The notes beneath the pieces are model-generated. The model saw only the letters and a list, made by a program, of their open reading frames with translations, was not told the origin of the DNA and did not search any database. A program made the translations under genes and the position numbers. From Deinococcus indicus (GTDB lineage: Bacteria; Deinococcota; Deinococci; Deinococcales; Deinococcaceae), in assembly GCF_002198095.1 (NCBI RefSeq), contig NZ_NHMK01000030.1:186001-250000 (forward strand): 64,000 bases of DNA, written 5' to 3'. This document shows, piece after piece, positions 9,243 to 24,306 of the stretch. Position 1 is the first letter of the stretch. Each line of letters opens with the position of its first letter.

Positions 9243-10373
9243 TCAGCGGGGCCAGGTGGTGGGTGGGCTGGCGGCGGTGAGGGCGGCGTGCATTTCGAGG
9301 GCGTAGCGGTCGGTCATGCCGGCCAGGTAGTCGCAGATGGCGCGGGGTAGGCCGCCGGTCTGGGCGAGGTCGCGGTAGCTGGGGGGCAGCATGCTGGGGC
9401 GGTCGTGCAGGGCGGTGAACAGGGTGGTGAGGACGCGGGTGGCCTGTTCGACCTGCATCTCGACCCGCCAGTGTCGGTACAGGTTGTCGCGCAGGAAGGT
9501 GCGGGCGCCGCCCAGCAGGGCCTGCGTGGCGGGGCTGTAGGTGATCAGGCCGCCGGTGTGCGCGCGGACCTGGGTGGGGGTGTGAAGGCCGCTGGTGGTG
9601 ATGGCGTGGTCGCTGGCGTGGGTCAGGTCGCGGATGAGCCAGCCGAGCAGGTGGCGGTGCAGGGTGCGGCGGCCCTGTTCGGTGAGCGGGTGGGGGTTGA
9701 CGCCGGTGGCGGTCAGGAGTTCCTGCCAGAGGGGCAGTCCGGCGAGGTGGTCGGGGGTGATCAGGCCGCTGCGCAGGCCGTCGTCGAGGTCGTGGGCGGT
9801 GTAGGCGAGGGCGTCGGCGGCGTCCACGAGTTGCGCTTCGAGGCTGGGCTGGCCCAGGCCGCCCCGGTGGTGTTTGTTCAGGCCGTCGAGGGTGTCGAGG
9901 GTGAGGTTCAGGCCGGGGTAGTGGGGTTTGGGGTGTTCGAGCAGGGTGACGATCCGCCGCGCCTGGAGGTTGTGGTTGAAGCCGCCGTGTCCCTGCATGA
10001 GGGTGTTCAGGACGCGTTCCCCGGCGTGCCCGAAGGGGGGGTGGCCGAGGTCGTGGGCCAGGGCGATGGTCTCGGAGAGCGTCTCGTTCAGGCCGAGGCT
10101 CAGGGCGACGCTGCGGGCGACCTGCTGCACTTCCAGGGTGTGGGTCAGGCGGGTGCGGTAGTGGTCGCCGGCGGCCGAGAGGAACACCTGCGTCTTGGCT
10201 TCCAGGCGGCGGAAGGCGGTGGTGTGCAGGACGCGGTCCCGGTCGCGCTGGAAGGCGGTGCGGGTGTCGCTCTCGGGTTCCGGGTGTTCGCGGCCCCGGT
10301 GGTCGCGGCTCAGGGTGGCGTGGGGGGCCAGGGTGCTGGCCTCGCGGGCTTCCAGGTCGCGGCGGGTGATCAT
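9243..10373 (-). CDS. dgt: dGTP triphosphohydrolase-like HD protein
   Basis: The family cleaves dNTPs to nucleoside and triphosphate. At 376 residues it has the expected order: the N-terminal DTRTAFQRDRDRVLH, RRLEAKTQVF, the metal His in RLTHTLEV, the HD pair in ALAHDLGHPPFGHAGE (residues near 105-120), and the later Asp in LVDAADALAY. These are the four HD-domain metal ligands. The length fits the shorter Dgt type rather than the 505-residue E. coli type. A -10-like CACACT (10380-10385) lies 6 nt before the ATG. It may trim dNTP pools during repair; this is inference. Confidence 0.88.
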   Translation of the reverse strand: MITRRDLEAREASTLAPHATLSRDHRGREHPEPESDTRTAFQRDRDRVLHTTAFRRLEAKTQVFLSAAGDHYRTRLTHTLEVQQVARSVALSLGLNETLSETIALAHDLGHPPFGHAGERVLNTLMQGHGGFNHNLQARRIVTLLEHPKPHYPGLNLTLDTLDGLNKHHRGGLGQPSLEAQLVDAADALAYTAHDLDDGLRSGLITPDHLAGLPLWQELLTATGVNPHPLTEQGRRTLHRHLLGWLIRDLTHASDHAITTSGLHTPTQVRAHTGGLITYSPATQALLGGARTFLRDNLYRHWRVEMQVEQATRVLTTLFTALHDRPSMLPPSYRDLAQTGGLPRAICDYLAGMTDRYALEMHAALTAASPPTTWPR

Positions 10374-10432
10374 GCCGTCAGTGTGGCAGACGGCCGCAGA
10401 CCGGGCGTGGGCGGGTGCTTTACAGTCTGGGC

Positions 10433-10990
10433 ATGAGCGGAAGTCAGGACGGGCCGGGCGCGGCGGGCACGCGGGTGGTGTTCGACGGGCATATCGTGCG
10501 CCTGGAGATCATGGACGGGAAGTGGGAGATCGTGCGGCACGCGAGCGCCGTGGCGGTCCTGGCGCTGAACGGGCGCGGCGAGATGCTGCTGGTGCGGCAG
10601 GCGCGGCGGGCGGTGGGCGCGGTGACGGTGGAGGCCCCGGCGGGCCTGATTGACGCGGGCGAGGAACCGGCGGGCGCGGCGCGGCGGGAGTTGCAGGAGG
10701 AGGCCGGGCTGGACGGGGACATGGAACTCCTGACGCGCTTCTACTCCAGTCCCGGTTTCTGTGACGAGGAGCTGTTCGTGTTCCACGCGACGAACCTGCG
10801 CGAGAGCAAGTTGCCGCACGACGAGGACGAGGAGGGGATCGAGGTGCTGTGGCTGCCGCCGGCGCAGGTGCTGTCGGGCCTGCGGGACGGGTCGCTGGTC
10901 GGGAGTGCCTCGACGGTGACGGCGGCGCTGTACGGCCTTCAGCTGCTGGCCGGGGGCACTGCCGGGAGTGCGGGGCAGGAGCCGTCGTGA
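10433..10990 (+). CDS. Nudix hydrolase, ADP-ribose pyrophosphatase type
   Basis: The 185-residue protein carries a complete Nudix box starting at GLIDAGEEPAGAARRELQEE (G, five residues, E, seven residues, REL-x-EE-x-G), near residues 75-97. Upstream WEIVRHASAVAVL and the downstream SPGFCDEELFVF resemble ADP-ribose/NDP-sugar pyrophosphatases (NudF). Deinococcus genomes carry many Nudix enzymes. The ATG at 10433 is chosen over a GTG at 10415 because TACAGT (10421-10426) is 6 nt upstream. Its stop overlaps the ribF start by 4 nt (GTGA). Confidence 0.87.
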   Translation: MSGSQDGPGAAGTRVVFDGHIVRLEIMDGKWEIVRHASAVAVLALNGRGEMLLVRQARRAVGAVTVEAPAGLIDAGEEPAGAARRELQEEAGLDGDMELLTRFYSSPGFCDEELFVFHATNLRESKLPHDEDEEGIEVLWLPPAQVLSGLRDGSLVGSASTVTAALYGLQLLAGGTAGSAGQEPS

Positions 10991-11898
10991 AGACGTACGT
11001 CTCCCCTGGTCAGCGGCCGGACACGGCGACGGTCGTGGCGGTCGGGTCGTTCGACGGCGTGCATCTGGGTCATCAGGCGTTGATCGCGCAGTTGAAGGCC
11101 AAGGCGCGTGAGCACCGGGTGCCCAGCGTGGTGTACACCTTCGATCCGCCCACGCGGGTGCTGACGCAGGGCGTGGAGTTCCTGTCCACCCTGCCCGAGA
11201 AACTGGACCTGCTGGGCCGTTACGGCGTGGACGAGACGATCGCGGCGTCGTTCACGCCGGAGTTCGCGGCGCGACCCAAGGAGGCGTTCCTGGACGACCT
11301 GCGGCAGCTGCGGCCCCGCACGGTCGTGGTCGGTGAGGACTTTCACTTCGGGCGGGGCCGGGCGGGCGGCGTGGAGGACCTGCGCCTGGTCGCGCCGGAG
11401 GTGGTGACGCTCCCGATGCATCAGCTGGGCGGCGAGGACATCAAGAGCACCCGCATCCGCGAGTACCTGAAAGCCGGGGACGTGGTGGGCGCGGGCCGCC
11501 TGCTGGGCCGCCATTACGACGCGCAGGGCGTGGTCGTGCAGGGCGACCGGCTGGGGCGCACGATCGGGTGGCCCACCGCGAACATCCGCGTGCCGGACGG
11601 CAAGGCCCTGCCGCTGGGCGTGTTCGCGGTCGTGGTGGTGGGTGACCCGGCGCTGGACGGCGGGGGCCGCTGGCACGGCGTGGCGAACGTGGGCTTCCGC
11701 CCGACCGTCAGCGGCCTGGACCGGCGCTTCGAGGTGAACCTGTTCGATTACAGCGGCGACCTGTACGGGCAGGAGTTGCAGGTGAAGTTCTTCGCGCACC
11801 TGCGCGGCGAGCAGAAGTTCAGCGGCCTGGATGAACTGAAAGCCCAGATCGCCCGCGACGCCGACGCCGCCCGCGAGGCCCTGAAAGACGTGCGCTGA
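10987..11898 (+). CDS. ribF: Bifunctional riboflavin kinase / FAD synthetase
   Basis: RibF makes FMN and then FAD. The N-terminal adenylyltransferase shows GSFDGVHLGHQALI (residues near 17-30) and the FHFGRGRAG loop; the C-terminal kinase shows GRTIGWPTANI and the FFAHLRGEQKFSGLDELKAQI tail region. Length 303 is normal for the family. Start is GTG, translationally coupled to the Nudix gene; a Nudix partner could recycle ADP-ribose or FAD-like dinucleotides, but that is inference. Confidence 0.95.
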   Translation: MKTYVSPGQRPDTATVVAVGSFDGVHLGHQALIAQLKAKAREHRVPSVVYTFDPPTRVLTQGVEFLSTLPEKLDLLGRYGVDETIAASFTPEFAARPKEAFLDDLRQLRPRTVVVGEDFHFGRGRAGGVEDLRLVAPEVVTLPMHQLGGEDIKSTRIREYLKAGDVVGAGRLLGRHYDAQGVVVQGDRLGRTIGWPTANIRVPDGKALPLGVFAVVVVGDPALDGGGRWHGVANVGFRPTVSGLDRRFEVNLFDYSGDLYGQELQVKFFAHLRGEQKFSGLDELKAQIARDADAAREALKDVR

Positions 11899-11910
11899 CA
11901 GAAGCATTGA

Positions 11911-11931
11911 CCCTCTCCCGTGGGGAGAGGG
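11911..11931. terminator. CCCTCTCCC hairpin between convergent genes
   Basis: CCCTCTCCC (11911-11919) pairs with GGGAGAGGG (11923-11931), followed by GCGCCGCGCACGCGGCGGGTG and a further GAGGGGTC that can pair with the leading GACCC. This CTCTCCC/GGGAGAGGG-GGTGAGGG pattern is a frequent bacterial intergenic palindrome. It lies between convergent ribF and the DUF6174-like gene. Confidence 0.6.
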
Positions 11932-11964
11932 CGCCGCGCACGCGGCGGGTGAGGGGTCACGCGC

Positions 11965-12495
11965 TTACTTCAGGGGCGTGAAGTTGCGGATGCTCCACTC
12001 GCCGAAGCCGTCCGCGATGCCGCCGTCGCCCATGCCGGAGTACACGCGGGTGGGGTAGCCGAGGGCCGGGTTGAAGCTGACCTGCACGTCCGGGCAGGCG
12101 GCGCGCGACTGGCGTTGCAGGGTCTGGAACAGCTCGTCGAAGCGGGCGTCGATGGTCTGAGCGGCCAGGGGGTTGGGGTCGCCCTGCTGGCCGGGCAGGA
12201 GGTCGGTGCGGGTCACGCGGCCTGCCTGGACGGTCACGCGGGTTTCGGGGAACAGGACGGGCGCGGCGATCTGGCGCAGGTCGTAGGTGTAACTGGCGGG
12301 CCGCCCGGCGTTCCACTGGGTGCGGGCGCGGGTCAGTTGGGCTTTCAGGGCCGTGAAGTCCGGGCGCACGTACCCGTCGCGGCAGGTGGTGGCCGGGGCG
12401 GGTCGGGGGCCGCCGCCACCGGCCTGCGCGGGGTTCAGGGCGCTGACGGCGACGAGGGCGGCGGGGATCAGCAGGGCGGCGCGCAGGGGGGGCAT
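11965..12495 (-). CDS. Secreted DUF6174-like protein
   Basis: The 176-residue protein has a signal peptide ending near NPAQA-GG. The mature region shows QWNAGRPASYTYDLRQ, then VTVQAGRV and, near residue 115, a helix (IDARFDELFQTLQRQ) and a strand pair ending NPALGYPTRVY. This order (ASYxYxL, V-x-V-x-G, helix, V-x-FN-x-xxGYPxxI) is that of the DUF6174 family, small exported proteins without known function. Two cysteines in the mature part could form a disulfide. TACGCT (12503-12508) 7 nt upstream of the ATG marks a leaderless start. Confidence 0.78.
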   Translation of the reverse strand: MPPLRAALLIPAALVAVSALNPAQAGGGGPRPAPATTCRDGYVRPDFTALKAQLTRARTQWNAGRPASYTYDLRQIAAPVLFPETRVTVQAGRVTRTDLLPGQQGDPNPLAAQTIDARFDELFQTLQRQSRAACPDVQVSFNPALGYPTRVYSGMGDGGIADGFGEWSIRNFTPLK

Positions 12496-12615
12496 GGGGC
12501 GCAGCGTACCTGCCCAGGCTGACGCGCGGCTGAGCCGGGTGCTGGCCGTTCGTTACGGCGGGGACGGTGGCTGGCCTCGCGTTCCGGGTGGGTGGGGGGG
12601 CGTACCCTGGGCGGC

Positions 12616-13494
<879 letters not shown>

Positions 13495-13497
<3 letters not shown>

Positions 13498-13597
13498 TAC
13501 GGACTCCGATTGAAATTGAATGGGCGGCAAAGCCCACTGGTTCCGAGCGAAGCGACTCGTAGAGCTGCCCCGCAGGGTGGAAACGGAATCCGTATGA
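13495..13597 (+). repeat. Palindromic intergenic repeat, copy C (about 103 bp, internally deleted)
   Basis: It starts on the mqnD stop as TGATACGGACTCCGATTGAA and ends CGGAATCCGTATGA. The CTCGTAGAGCTGCCCCGCAG block is present, but the segment with the second hairpin is missing, leaving a shorter element with both ends intact. Confidence 0.85.
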
Positions 13598-13738
13598 GGA
13601 GGGGCGGGCGGATGGGAGGCTCCTGAAGCGTTCCTGAACGGGACCTTGGCCGGGCCGGAAGCAAGTTCTCAGATGGTGACGCGCGGCAGCTTTGGCGGGT
13701 GGCCGGGTGCGGATGCTTCAGTCCGGAGGATTCATCCC

Positions 13739-14986
<1,248 letters not shown>

Positions 14987-14987
14987 C

Positions 14988-16424
14988 ATGCAGCGCGTCT
15001 CGAGAAAGCGCACCCTGATCACGGCGGCCCTGCTGGGGGGCGCGGCGCTCGCTGGGATCGGACTGGCGGGCGGCGCGGGCATGTCCATGGCGGCCCCGGC
15101 CTCCACGCCGCTGAAGGCCACGGCGGCCCTGCGCGACCCGACCGGACAGGTGCTGGGCACCGCCACCTTCGCGCAGCAGGGCGGCGGGGTGCGCGTCAGC
15201 GTGACCGTCTCGGGCCTCACGCCCGGCCAGCACGGCATGCACGTCCATGAATTCGGGCGCTGCACGCCGGGCGTGGACCCCGCCACGAACACGGTCGTGG
15301 CGTTCGGTGGGGCCGGCGGTCACTTCGACCCCGGCATGAGCCGCAACCACGACGACCCGCAGGCGGACAACCACGCCGGGCACGGCGGGGACCTGCCCAT
15401 GCTGACGGTCGGCGCGGACGGCACCGGGCGGGCGACCTTCACGACCGCCAAGGTCAGCCTGACCGGCATGAACGGCGTCCTGAACCGCTCGCTGGTCATT
15501 CACGCGCAACCCGACGACTACCGGAGCGACCCGTCCGGCATGACCGGCGCGCGCGAACGCTGCGGGATCATCACGCGCGACGGCTTCAGCGTGCGCGACT
15601 ACCCGCTGCCCGGCCCGCAGGACTTCCCGGAGGGCGTGGCCGTGGACGCCGCCCGTGGCGTGGCCTACACCGGCAGCGCCGCGACCGGCACCATCTACGC
15701 CGTGAACCTGAACAGCGGGGCCGTGTCCACCTTCGCCGAGGGGGGCGGGCAGGGCCGCGCCTCCGCGCTGGGCCTGAAGGTGGACGCGCAGGGCCGCGTG
15801 TGGGCGGCGGGCGGCGCGAGCGGCACCGTCAGCGTCCTGCGGCCCGACGGGTTCCCGGTCGCGATCCTGAACACCCCCAAGTCCCCGAATGCGTACGTGA
15901 ACGACCTGACGCCCGCCCCGGACGGGAACGTGTACGTCACGGACTCCACCCGGCCCGTGATCTTCCGGGTCACGCCGGACCTGAAGCTGAGCGCGTGGCT
16001 GGACCTGGGCGGCACGCCCATCCGCTACGCCCCGGGCATCAACCTGAACGGCATCGTCGCCACGCCGGACGGCCGGGCGCTGCTGACCGTGCAGCTCAAC
16101 ACCGGGGACCTGTGGCGCATCGACCTGCGTACGAAGGCCGTGCGGCGCGTCATGACCGGCCTGACGCGCGGCGACGGCCTGCTGCTCGACGGGCGCACGC
16201 TGTACGTGGTCCGCAACGCCGAGGGGGTCATCACGAAAGTCAACCTGAACGCCGACTGGACCGCCGGCCAGGTCGTGGCCGAGGAACCCCTGGCGGGCCT
16301 GCGCTTCCCCACCACCCTCGCGGCCATCGGCGGGGACCTGATCGTGCCGCAGGGCCAGCTCGACAAGTTGCAGGGCGGCACACCCGAAACGCCGTTCCGC
16401 CTGACCCGCTTCCGGAAGTTCTGA
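14988..16424 (+). CDS. Cu,Zn superoxide dismutase fused to a beta-propeller
   Basis: The 478-residue exported protein joins two domains. Residues about 42-195 are Cu,Zn-SOD: copper ligands His85 and His87 in HVHEFGRC, bridging His112 in GGHFDP, zinc ligands His121, His132 and Asp135 (GHGGDLP), copper His172 in VIHAQPDDY, and Cys92/Cys192 for the disulfide. From about residue 205 there are SMP-30/NHL-like propeller repeats (FPEGVAVDAARGVAYTGS, ALGLKVDAQGRVWAAG, VNDLTPAPDGNVYVTDS). The N-terminus has a hydrophobic segment typical of a signal or anchor. It follows the dehydrogenase gene by 1 nt, so both probably work together in the envelope. All metal ligands are intact. Confidence 0.88.
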   Translation: MQRVSRKRTLITAALLGGAALAGIGLAGGAGMSMAAPASTPLKATAALRDPTGQVLGTATFAQQGGGVRVSVTVSGLTPGQHGMHVHEFGRCTPGVDPATNTVVAFGGAGGHFDPGMSRNHDDPQADNHAGHGGDLPMLTVGADGTGRATFTTAKVSLTGMNGVLNRSLVIHAQPDDYRSDPSGMTGARERCGIITRDGFSVRDYPLPGPQDFPEGVAVDAARGVAYTGSAATGTIYAVNLNSGAVSTFAEGGGQGRASALGLKVDAQGRVWAAGGASGTVSVLRPDGFPVAILNTPKSPNAYVNDLTPAPDGNVYVTDSTRPVIFRVTPDLKLSAWLDLGGTPIRYAPGINLNGIVATPDGRALLTVQLNTGDLWRIDLRTKAVRRVMTGLTRGDGLLLDGRTLYVVRNAEGVITKVNLNADWTAGQVVAEEPLAGLRFPTTLAAIGGDLIVPQGQLDKLQGGTPETPFRLTRFRKF

Positions 16425-16464
16425 TCCCCCGCCCGGCGGCGCCCCAGCGCTGCGCGGCCCGTCG

Positions 16465-16507
16465 CTCAGCCACCCCCACGGGCAACCCCCTCGTGGGGGT
16501 GGCTGAG
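16465..16507. terminator. 16-bp hairpin after the SOD-propeller gene
   Basis: CTCAGCCACCCCCACG (16465-16480) and its exact complement (16492-16507) flank an 11-nt loop. GGACATG follows, with no T-run. Confidence 0.7.
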
Positions 16508-16552
16508 GGACATGTCAGGCGCGGGGGCGGACGCTTGGGTTAGGCTGTGCGG

Positions 16553-17491
<939 letters not shown>

Positions 17492-17531
17492 TGACCCCTG
17501 ATCCCCAAGACCGCAGCGGCCGGGTGAGCGC

Positions 17532-18305
17532 ATGCTGACCCTGCTGTCCCTGGAGTACCGCAAACTGTTCGGAGCGCGCAGCGTGCGGCTGGCGCTGCTG
17601 GTGACGTTCCTGATGCCGCTGCTGTGGGCGTTCGCGCCGCGCCTGAGCGCCCTGATTCAGGTGAACCTCGTGAGCGGCTGGCAGCTGCCGGCCGTGAGTA
17701 TCGGCGTGACCATCGGCTACCTGCTGCCGCTGTTCATCGCCGTGACCGTCGCCGAGATGATCGGCTCGGAAGTCTCGCAGGGCACGCTGGCCCCGCTGCT
17801 GCTGCGCCCGGTCGACCGCACCAAGGTCATTGCCAGCAAACTGATCACGGCGCTGTCCTATCCCTTCCTGCTGATCTTCTCGACCGTGCTGGGATCGCTG
17901 CTGGCCGGCATTCCGCTGGGCTTCGGGACGTTCACGGGCGGCACCGGACTGGGGCCGGGACTGTTCGTGGGTGTGGGGCAACTGACGAGCGACGCCGCCT
18001 TCGCCGAGGTGCTGCGCGGCTCGTTCCTGGCCGGCGTGGTCCTGATGCCCATCGCGGCGCTGTCGCTGCTGTTCGGGGTGCTGTACCTGAACACGGCCGC
18101 CGCCGCCCTGGCGACCTTCGCGGCCCTGATCGTCATGCGCCTGCTGGTGGTGCTGCCCGAGGCGATCCAGCGGATCCTGCTGACCAGCCAGCTGAACCTG
18201 TACGTGCAGCAGGGCGATATCGCGCAGCCGCTGGTGCTGCTGCTGATCTACACCGCCGGTTTCGGTCTGATGAGCATCTTCGCCTTCGACCGCCGCGACG
18301 TGTAA
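17532..18305 (+). CDS. ABC-2 type exporter, permease subunit
   Basis: The 257-residue integral membrane protein begins [13 protein letters not shown], the usual N-terminal elbow helix of ABC-2 permeases, followed by about six hydrophobic segments. The stretch [22 protein letters not shown] (written here only as its core, EVSQGTL...LLRPV) is the conserved cytosolic turn of the family, equivalent to the coupling region. It pairs with the ATPase gene directly upstream. A hairpin terminator follows. Confidence 0.88.
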   Translation: MLTLLSLEYRKLFGARSVRLALLVTFLMPLLWAFAPRLSALIQVNLVSGWQLPAVSIGVTIGYLLPLFIAVTVAEMIGSEVSQGTLAPLLLRPVDRTKVIASKLITALSYPFLLIFSTVLGSLLAGIPLGFGTFTGGTGLGPGLFVGVGQLTSDAAFAEVLRGSFLAGVVLMPIAALSLLFGVLYLNTAAAALATFAALIVMRLLVVLPEAIQRILLTSQLNLYVQQGDIAQPLVLLLIYTAGFGLMSIFAFDRRDV

Positions 18306-18329
18306 TCTGCGCCCCCGCGCTCCTTCCCG

Positions 18330-18362
18330 ACCGGCACACCGCGAGCGCGTGTGCCGGTTTCG
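18330..18362 (+). terminator. Terminator of the ABC-2 exporter operon
   Basis: ACCGGCACAC pairs with GTGTGCCGGT (18330-18339, 18349-18358) around 9 nt and is followed by TTCGC. Confidence 0.75.
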
Positions 18363-18422
18363 CATTCCCGCTGGCGGCGCTCCACTCGCCACCGGGAGCG
18401 TCCAGGCGTTACCCTGGCAGGC

Positions 18423-18851
18423 ATGACGGCTCCCCTCTCGTTGACTCCGGGCGGCAGCCTGTATGACCGGATCGGCCCGGACGCGCTGGCGGCGCTGGTG
18501 GACCGCTTCTACGCCCTGGTGGCACGTGACCCGCTGCTGAGTCCGATCTTCCCGGCGGACCTGACCCTGACGGCCGAGAAGCAGCTGGCCTTCCTGAGCG
18601 GGTTCCTGGGCGGGCCGCCGCTGTACCACGAGCGGTTCGGGCATCCGCGGCTGCGGGCGCGGCACCTGCCGTTTCCGATCACGCCGGAGCGGGCGCAGGC
18701 GTGGCTGGCGTGCATGAACGCGGCGCTGCGCGACACGCCGGGCGTCGCGCCGGACGACGCGCGGGAACTGTACGCGGCGCTGGCGCGCGTGGCGACGCAC
18801 ATGGTGAACGCGCCGTCCGGAGCGGCGCCGGCCGCCGGAGGCACACCGTGA
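18423..18851 (+). CDS. Group II truncated hemoglobin
   Basis: This 142-residue heme protein has the truncated 2-on-2 globin pattern: LYDRIGPDALAALVDRFYALV at the A/B helices, DPLLSPIFP, FLSGFLGGPPLYHERFG, then GHPRLRARHLPFPI with the proximal His, and the group II Trp in ERAQAWLACM (G8). Members bind O2 or handle NO and peroxides. TACCCT (18410-18415) 7 nt upstream fixes the ATG. It stands alone between two operons. Confidence 0.88.
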   Translation: MTAPLSLTPGGSLYDRIGPDALAALVDRFYALVARDPLLSPIFPADLTLTAEKQLAFLSGFLGGPPLYHERFGHPRLRARHLPFPITPERAQAWLACMNAALRDTPGVAPDDARELYAALARVATHMVNAPSGAAPAAGGTP

Positions 18852-18934
18852 GCGGGGCGGGAGTTGGACAACTCTTTGCAATTGACTAGCAGGGTGTCAG
18901 CGGGGTCAGGTGCGGCTTTCCTACACTGCTGAAC

Positions 18935-20029
<1,095 letters not shown>

Positions 20030-20046
20030 TCGCCCTTCTTTCAGCA

Positions 20047-20084
20047 GCAGAGGCCGGTTTCCCAGATGGGAGGCCGGCCTCTGC
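20047..20084. terminator. Hairpin after the DAHP synthase gene
   Basis: GCAGAGGCCGG (20047-20057) pairs with CCGGCCTCTGC (20074-20084) around a 16-nt loop, between convergent genes. There is no T-run. Confidence 0.65.
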
Positions 20085-20104
20085 GTATGGGCTGCGCGCC
20101 GGGG

Positions 20105-20689
20105 TCAGCTGGGGGCGCTTTCGGCGGTGGGGGCGGGGGTGGGGTCGGCGGGGCCGGTCAGTGGGAAGGTGTGGAGTTCCTGCACCTCGCCCCGGTGTTC
20201 GCGGGTCAGGCTGAGCGCCTCGACCCGGAAGGACGTGACGGGCGGCGTCAGGTCGCGCACGGCGTCCCACAGCAGCGGTTCGGCCCACGGCAGGACGCCC
20301 AGCGCCAGGGTCAGGTGCGGGCGGTACTCGGGGCCGTCGTAGCGGGCGAGGCTGCTCGGGCCGATGGTCAGGGTGCGGTCGTGCAGGGCGCGCAGTTCGG
20401 GCGCCAGTTCGCATTCCAGGAAGATCACGCCGGTCACCTGTTTCCAGCCGCGGATCTGCACGTCGAAGGCGGTCTGGCCGCGCAGGACCGCGCGGCAGGC
20501 GTCCACGAGTTCCGTGCTGCTCAGGGGCGTCTGGAAGGGCGCGCGGACGTTCAGGTGCGGCAGGCCGAAGCCGCGCACGTTCAGGCGTTCCTGCAGTCGC
20601 CGCAGCCAGCTGTCGAGGGTTTCCGGGGGCCACGCCACGATGGAGTACAGCGGGGCGGGCGCCCCGGTCGGGGTGGGCGGCGTGGTCAC
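20105..20689 (-). CDS. LigT-like 2H phosphoesterase (2'-5' RNA ligase family)
   Basis: The 194-residue soluble protein has two HxT/V-type motifs separated by about 80 residues: HLNV near residue 45 and HLTL near residue 124, the layout of 2H phosphoesterases such as RNA 2',3'-cyclic phosphodiesterase. The first motif has Val in place of Thr/Ser, so activity may be altered. It is the third gene of the mrp / SufR-like operon, 13 nt after the regulator. Start is GTG. Confidence 0.72.
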   Translation of the reverse strand: MTTPPTPTGAPAPLYSIVAWPPETLDSWLRRLQERLNVRGFGLPHLNVRAPFQTPLSSTELVDACRAVLRGQTAFDVQIRGWKQVTGVIFLECELAPELRALHDRTLTIGPSSLARYDGPEYRPHLTLALGVLPWAEPLLWDAVRDLTPPVTSFRVEALSLTREHRGEVQELHTFPLTGPADPTPAPTAESAPS

Positions 20690-20702
20690 GGCCGGACCGA
20701 CC

Positions 20703-22417
<1,715 letters not shown>

Positions 22418-22524
22418 ATCCCGCAATTAGTAGCGCATCCACCGGGGTAGGGCAAGCCACGCGGTCACAGTAGGACGCGGGCTGGCGTGCCTGCTGGCGT
22501 GCCGCGCGGCCTATACTGCACGGG

Positions 22525-24306
22525 ATGAAGTCAATTGGCCCCTATGTGGCCGCGCGTGAACTTCCGGGCCGGACAGGCAGTCCGGTGCGGACGCTGCGCG
22601 CCACGGACCGCCTGACGGGCATGCCCGTGCTGCTGCACGTCCTGCCGCACCCGCCGGCGCTGCCTGATCTGCCGGACCATCCGAACGTGCTGCCGGTCGT
22701 GGACAGCGGCGTGGACGGCGACCACGGGTACCTCGTGACCGAGCTGCCGCTTCAGGCGCGCCCGGCGTCGGACGCGCTGCTCACGGCGCGCGGCGCACTC
22801 GGCGCCCTGGCGGCGCTGCACGGGCGCGGCGTCGTTCACGGCGGCCTGAGCCCCGCGCAGCTGTGGAGCGTGGACGGCCGGGTGCTGCTGACCGGCGCGG
22901 GCCTGCCGTGGGGCGGCGATCCGGGACCGGCGGACGACCTGTACGCCCTGGCGGTGATCCTCTCGGAGATGGGGCCGCTGCCGGCGGCGCTGCGCCCACT
23001 GGCCGAGCAGCCCGGCACCCTGAGCGCCGCGCAGGCCCTGAGCCGCCTGAACGCCACGCCCGGCACGCAGGCGCCGGTGCAGGAGCCGGTGGCCGTGCCG
23101 GTGCAGGTGCCAGTGCAGACGGCGGTGCAGACGCCAGTGCAGACGCAGGTGCAGGCCGCCCCCCCGCCACCGGCGGACCTGCCGCCGGAACTACCCCCTC
23201 CTCCGCTGCCGGCACCGGAAGCGTTCCCGGCAGTGGGGCCGTCGCCGCAGCCGGCCCCCGGCCTGGAGGCGACCGAGTGGCTGGGCAGCCCGGCCCCCTC
23301 CCCCACCGCCAGGGAGGCCGCGGCGGAACCCGATCTGCCGGACCCGCTGGCCGCCAGCACAGCCACGGAGGCAGCCGGGCCGGACGCCGGGGCCGCGCAC
23401 GACGGCTCGCCCATCGTGCTGGGTGATCCGTCGCCGCCCACCCGTCCGCTCGCAGAGGGTGGTCCCATCCCGGCCGCAGAGGCGGGGGCCGCGCCGGAAC
23501 CGGAGACGCCGCAGGAACGCCGCCGCCGCCAGAACGAGGAACGCCGCGCGCAGGCCATCCTGGACGCCCAGGCGGCCGCCGCGCGCCGCGCCGCGCAACG
23601 CCGCGACCGGCAGGAACCACCCGTTGCCGCCCGGACCGTCCGGATCGGTTTCGGCGCAGCGGACGGCGAGGACCTGCCCGCCTGGACGCCACCGGGCGAA
23701 GGCGCGCACGGCGAGGCGGCGCCGCGCCGCCTGAACCTGCGGGACGTGGAGCGCCTGCCGCCGGGCCTGCGGCGCGAGCCGCTGCCGGAACCCGAACCGG
23801 AACCCGCCCCGCGCCTGCCGGCCCGCCGCGCGCCGGGCGACCCGATCCGGATCGGCTGGGACGAGGACGACTCGTGGCGGGTGGTGCGGGAAGCGCCCGC
23901 ATCCCCGCCCGCCCGGCGGCGCTGGCCGCGCTGGGCGCTGCTGGTCGCGGCGCTGGCCCTGCTGATCGGCGGGACGTGGTGGGCGCTGCGTGGTCCGGCG
24001 CGCGGGGACGCGGGCGCGGCCGCCCCGCCGGTCGCGGCGGATGCCGGTGCCGGCGCGGCGCCGTGCTGCCCGGTCGAACTGATCGTGCAGGGCGGCGGGA
24101 ACGTCCGGCTGGCCCTGACCGTGCAGGACGCCCCGCCCGACGCGAACCTGACGCCGGGGCAGGAGTTCGGGACCGCGCCGGGGCGGGTACTGTTCCCGGT
24201 GCGCGGCACGTACCGCCTGAACGTCACGGCCAGCGGGTACGCGCCGGGCACCCTGAGCGTGACCGTGCCCCGCGAGACCCGCAAAGAGATCGTCCTGGGG
24301 GAATAG
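22525..24306 (+). CDS. Membrane pseudokinase with C-terminal PEGA-like domain
   Basis: The 593-residue protein starts with a compact Ser/Thr-kinase-like domain (residues 1-~165): [22 protein letters not shown] matches the hinge region, and [16 protein letters not shown] sits where HRDLKPxN should be, with Gly replacing the catalytic Asp; the DFG motif is also lost. A long Pro/Gln/Val/Ala-rich linker follows, including a VQ-repeat near residues 190-212. One membrane segment ([17 protein letters not shown]) lies near residue 470, then a PEGA-like beta domain ([19 protein letters not shown]). It should be inactive as a kinase and act as a scaffold. TATACT (22512-22517) precedes the ATG by 7 nt. 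Confidence 0.75.
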   Translation: MKSIGPYVAARELPGRTGSPVRTLRATDRLTGMPVLLHVLPHPPALPDLPDHPNVLPVVDSGVDGDHGYLVTELPLQARPASDALLTARGALGALAALHGRGVVHGGLSPAQLWSVDGRVLLTGAGLPWGGDPGPADDLYALAVILSEMGPLPAALRPLAEQPGTLSAAQALSRLNATPGTQAPVQEPVAVPVQVPVQTAVQTPVQTQVQAAPPPPADLPPELPPPPLPAPEAFPAVGPSPQPAPGLEATEWLGSPAPSPTAREAAAEPDLPDPLAASTATEAAGPDAGAAHDGSPIVLGDPSPPTRPLAEGGPIPAAEAGAAPEPETPQERRRRQNEERRAQAILDAQAAAARRAAQRRDRQEPPVAARTVRIGFGAADGEDLPAWTPPGEGAHGEAAPRRLNLRDVERLPPGLRREPLPEPEPEPAPRLPARRAPGDPIRIGWDEDDSWRVVREAPASPPARRRWPRWALLVAALALLIGGTWWALRGPARGDAGAAAPPVAADAGAGAAPCCPVELIVQGGGNVRLALTVQDAPPDANLTPGQEFGTAPGRVLFPVRGTYRLNVTASGYAPGTLSVTVPRETRKEIVLGE

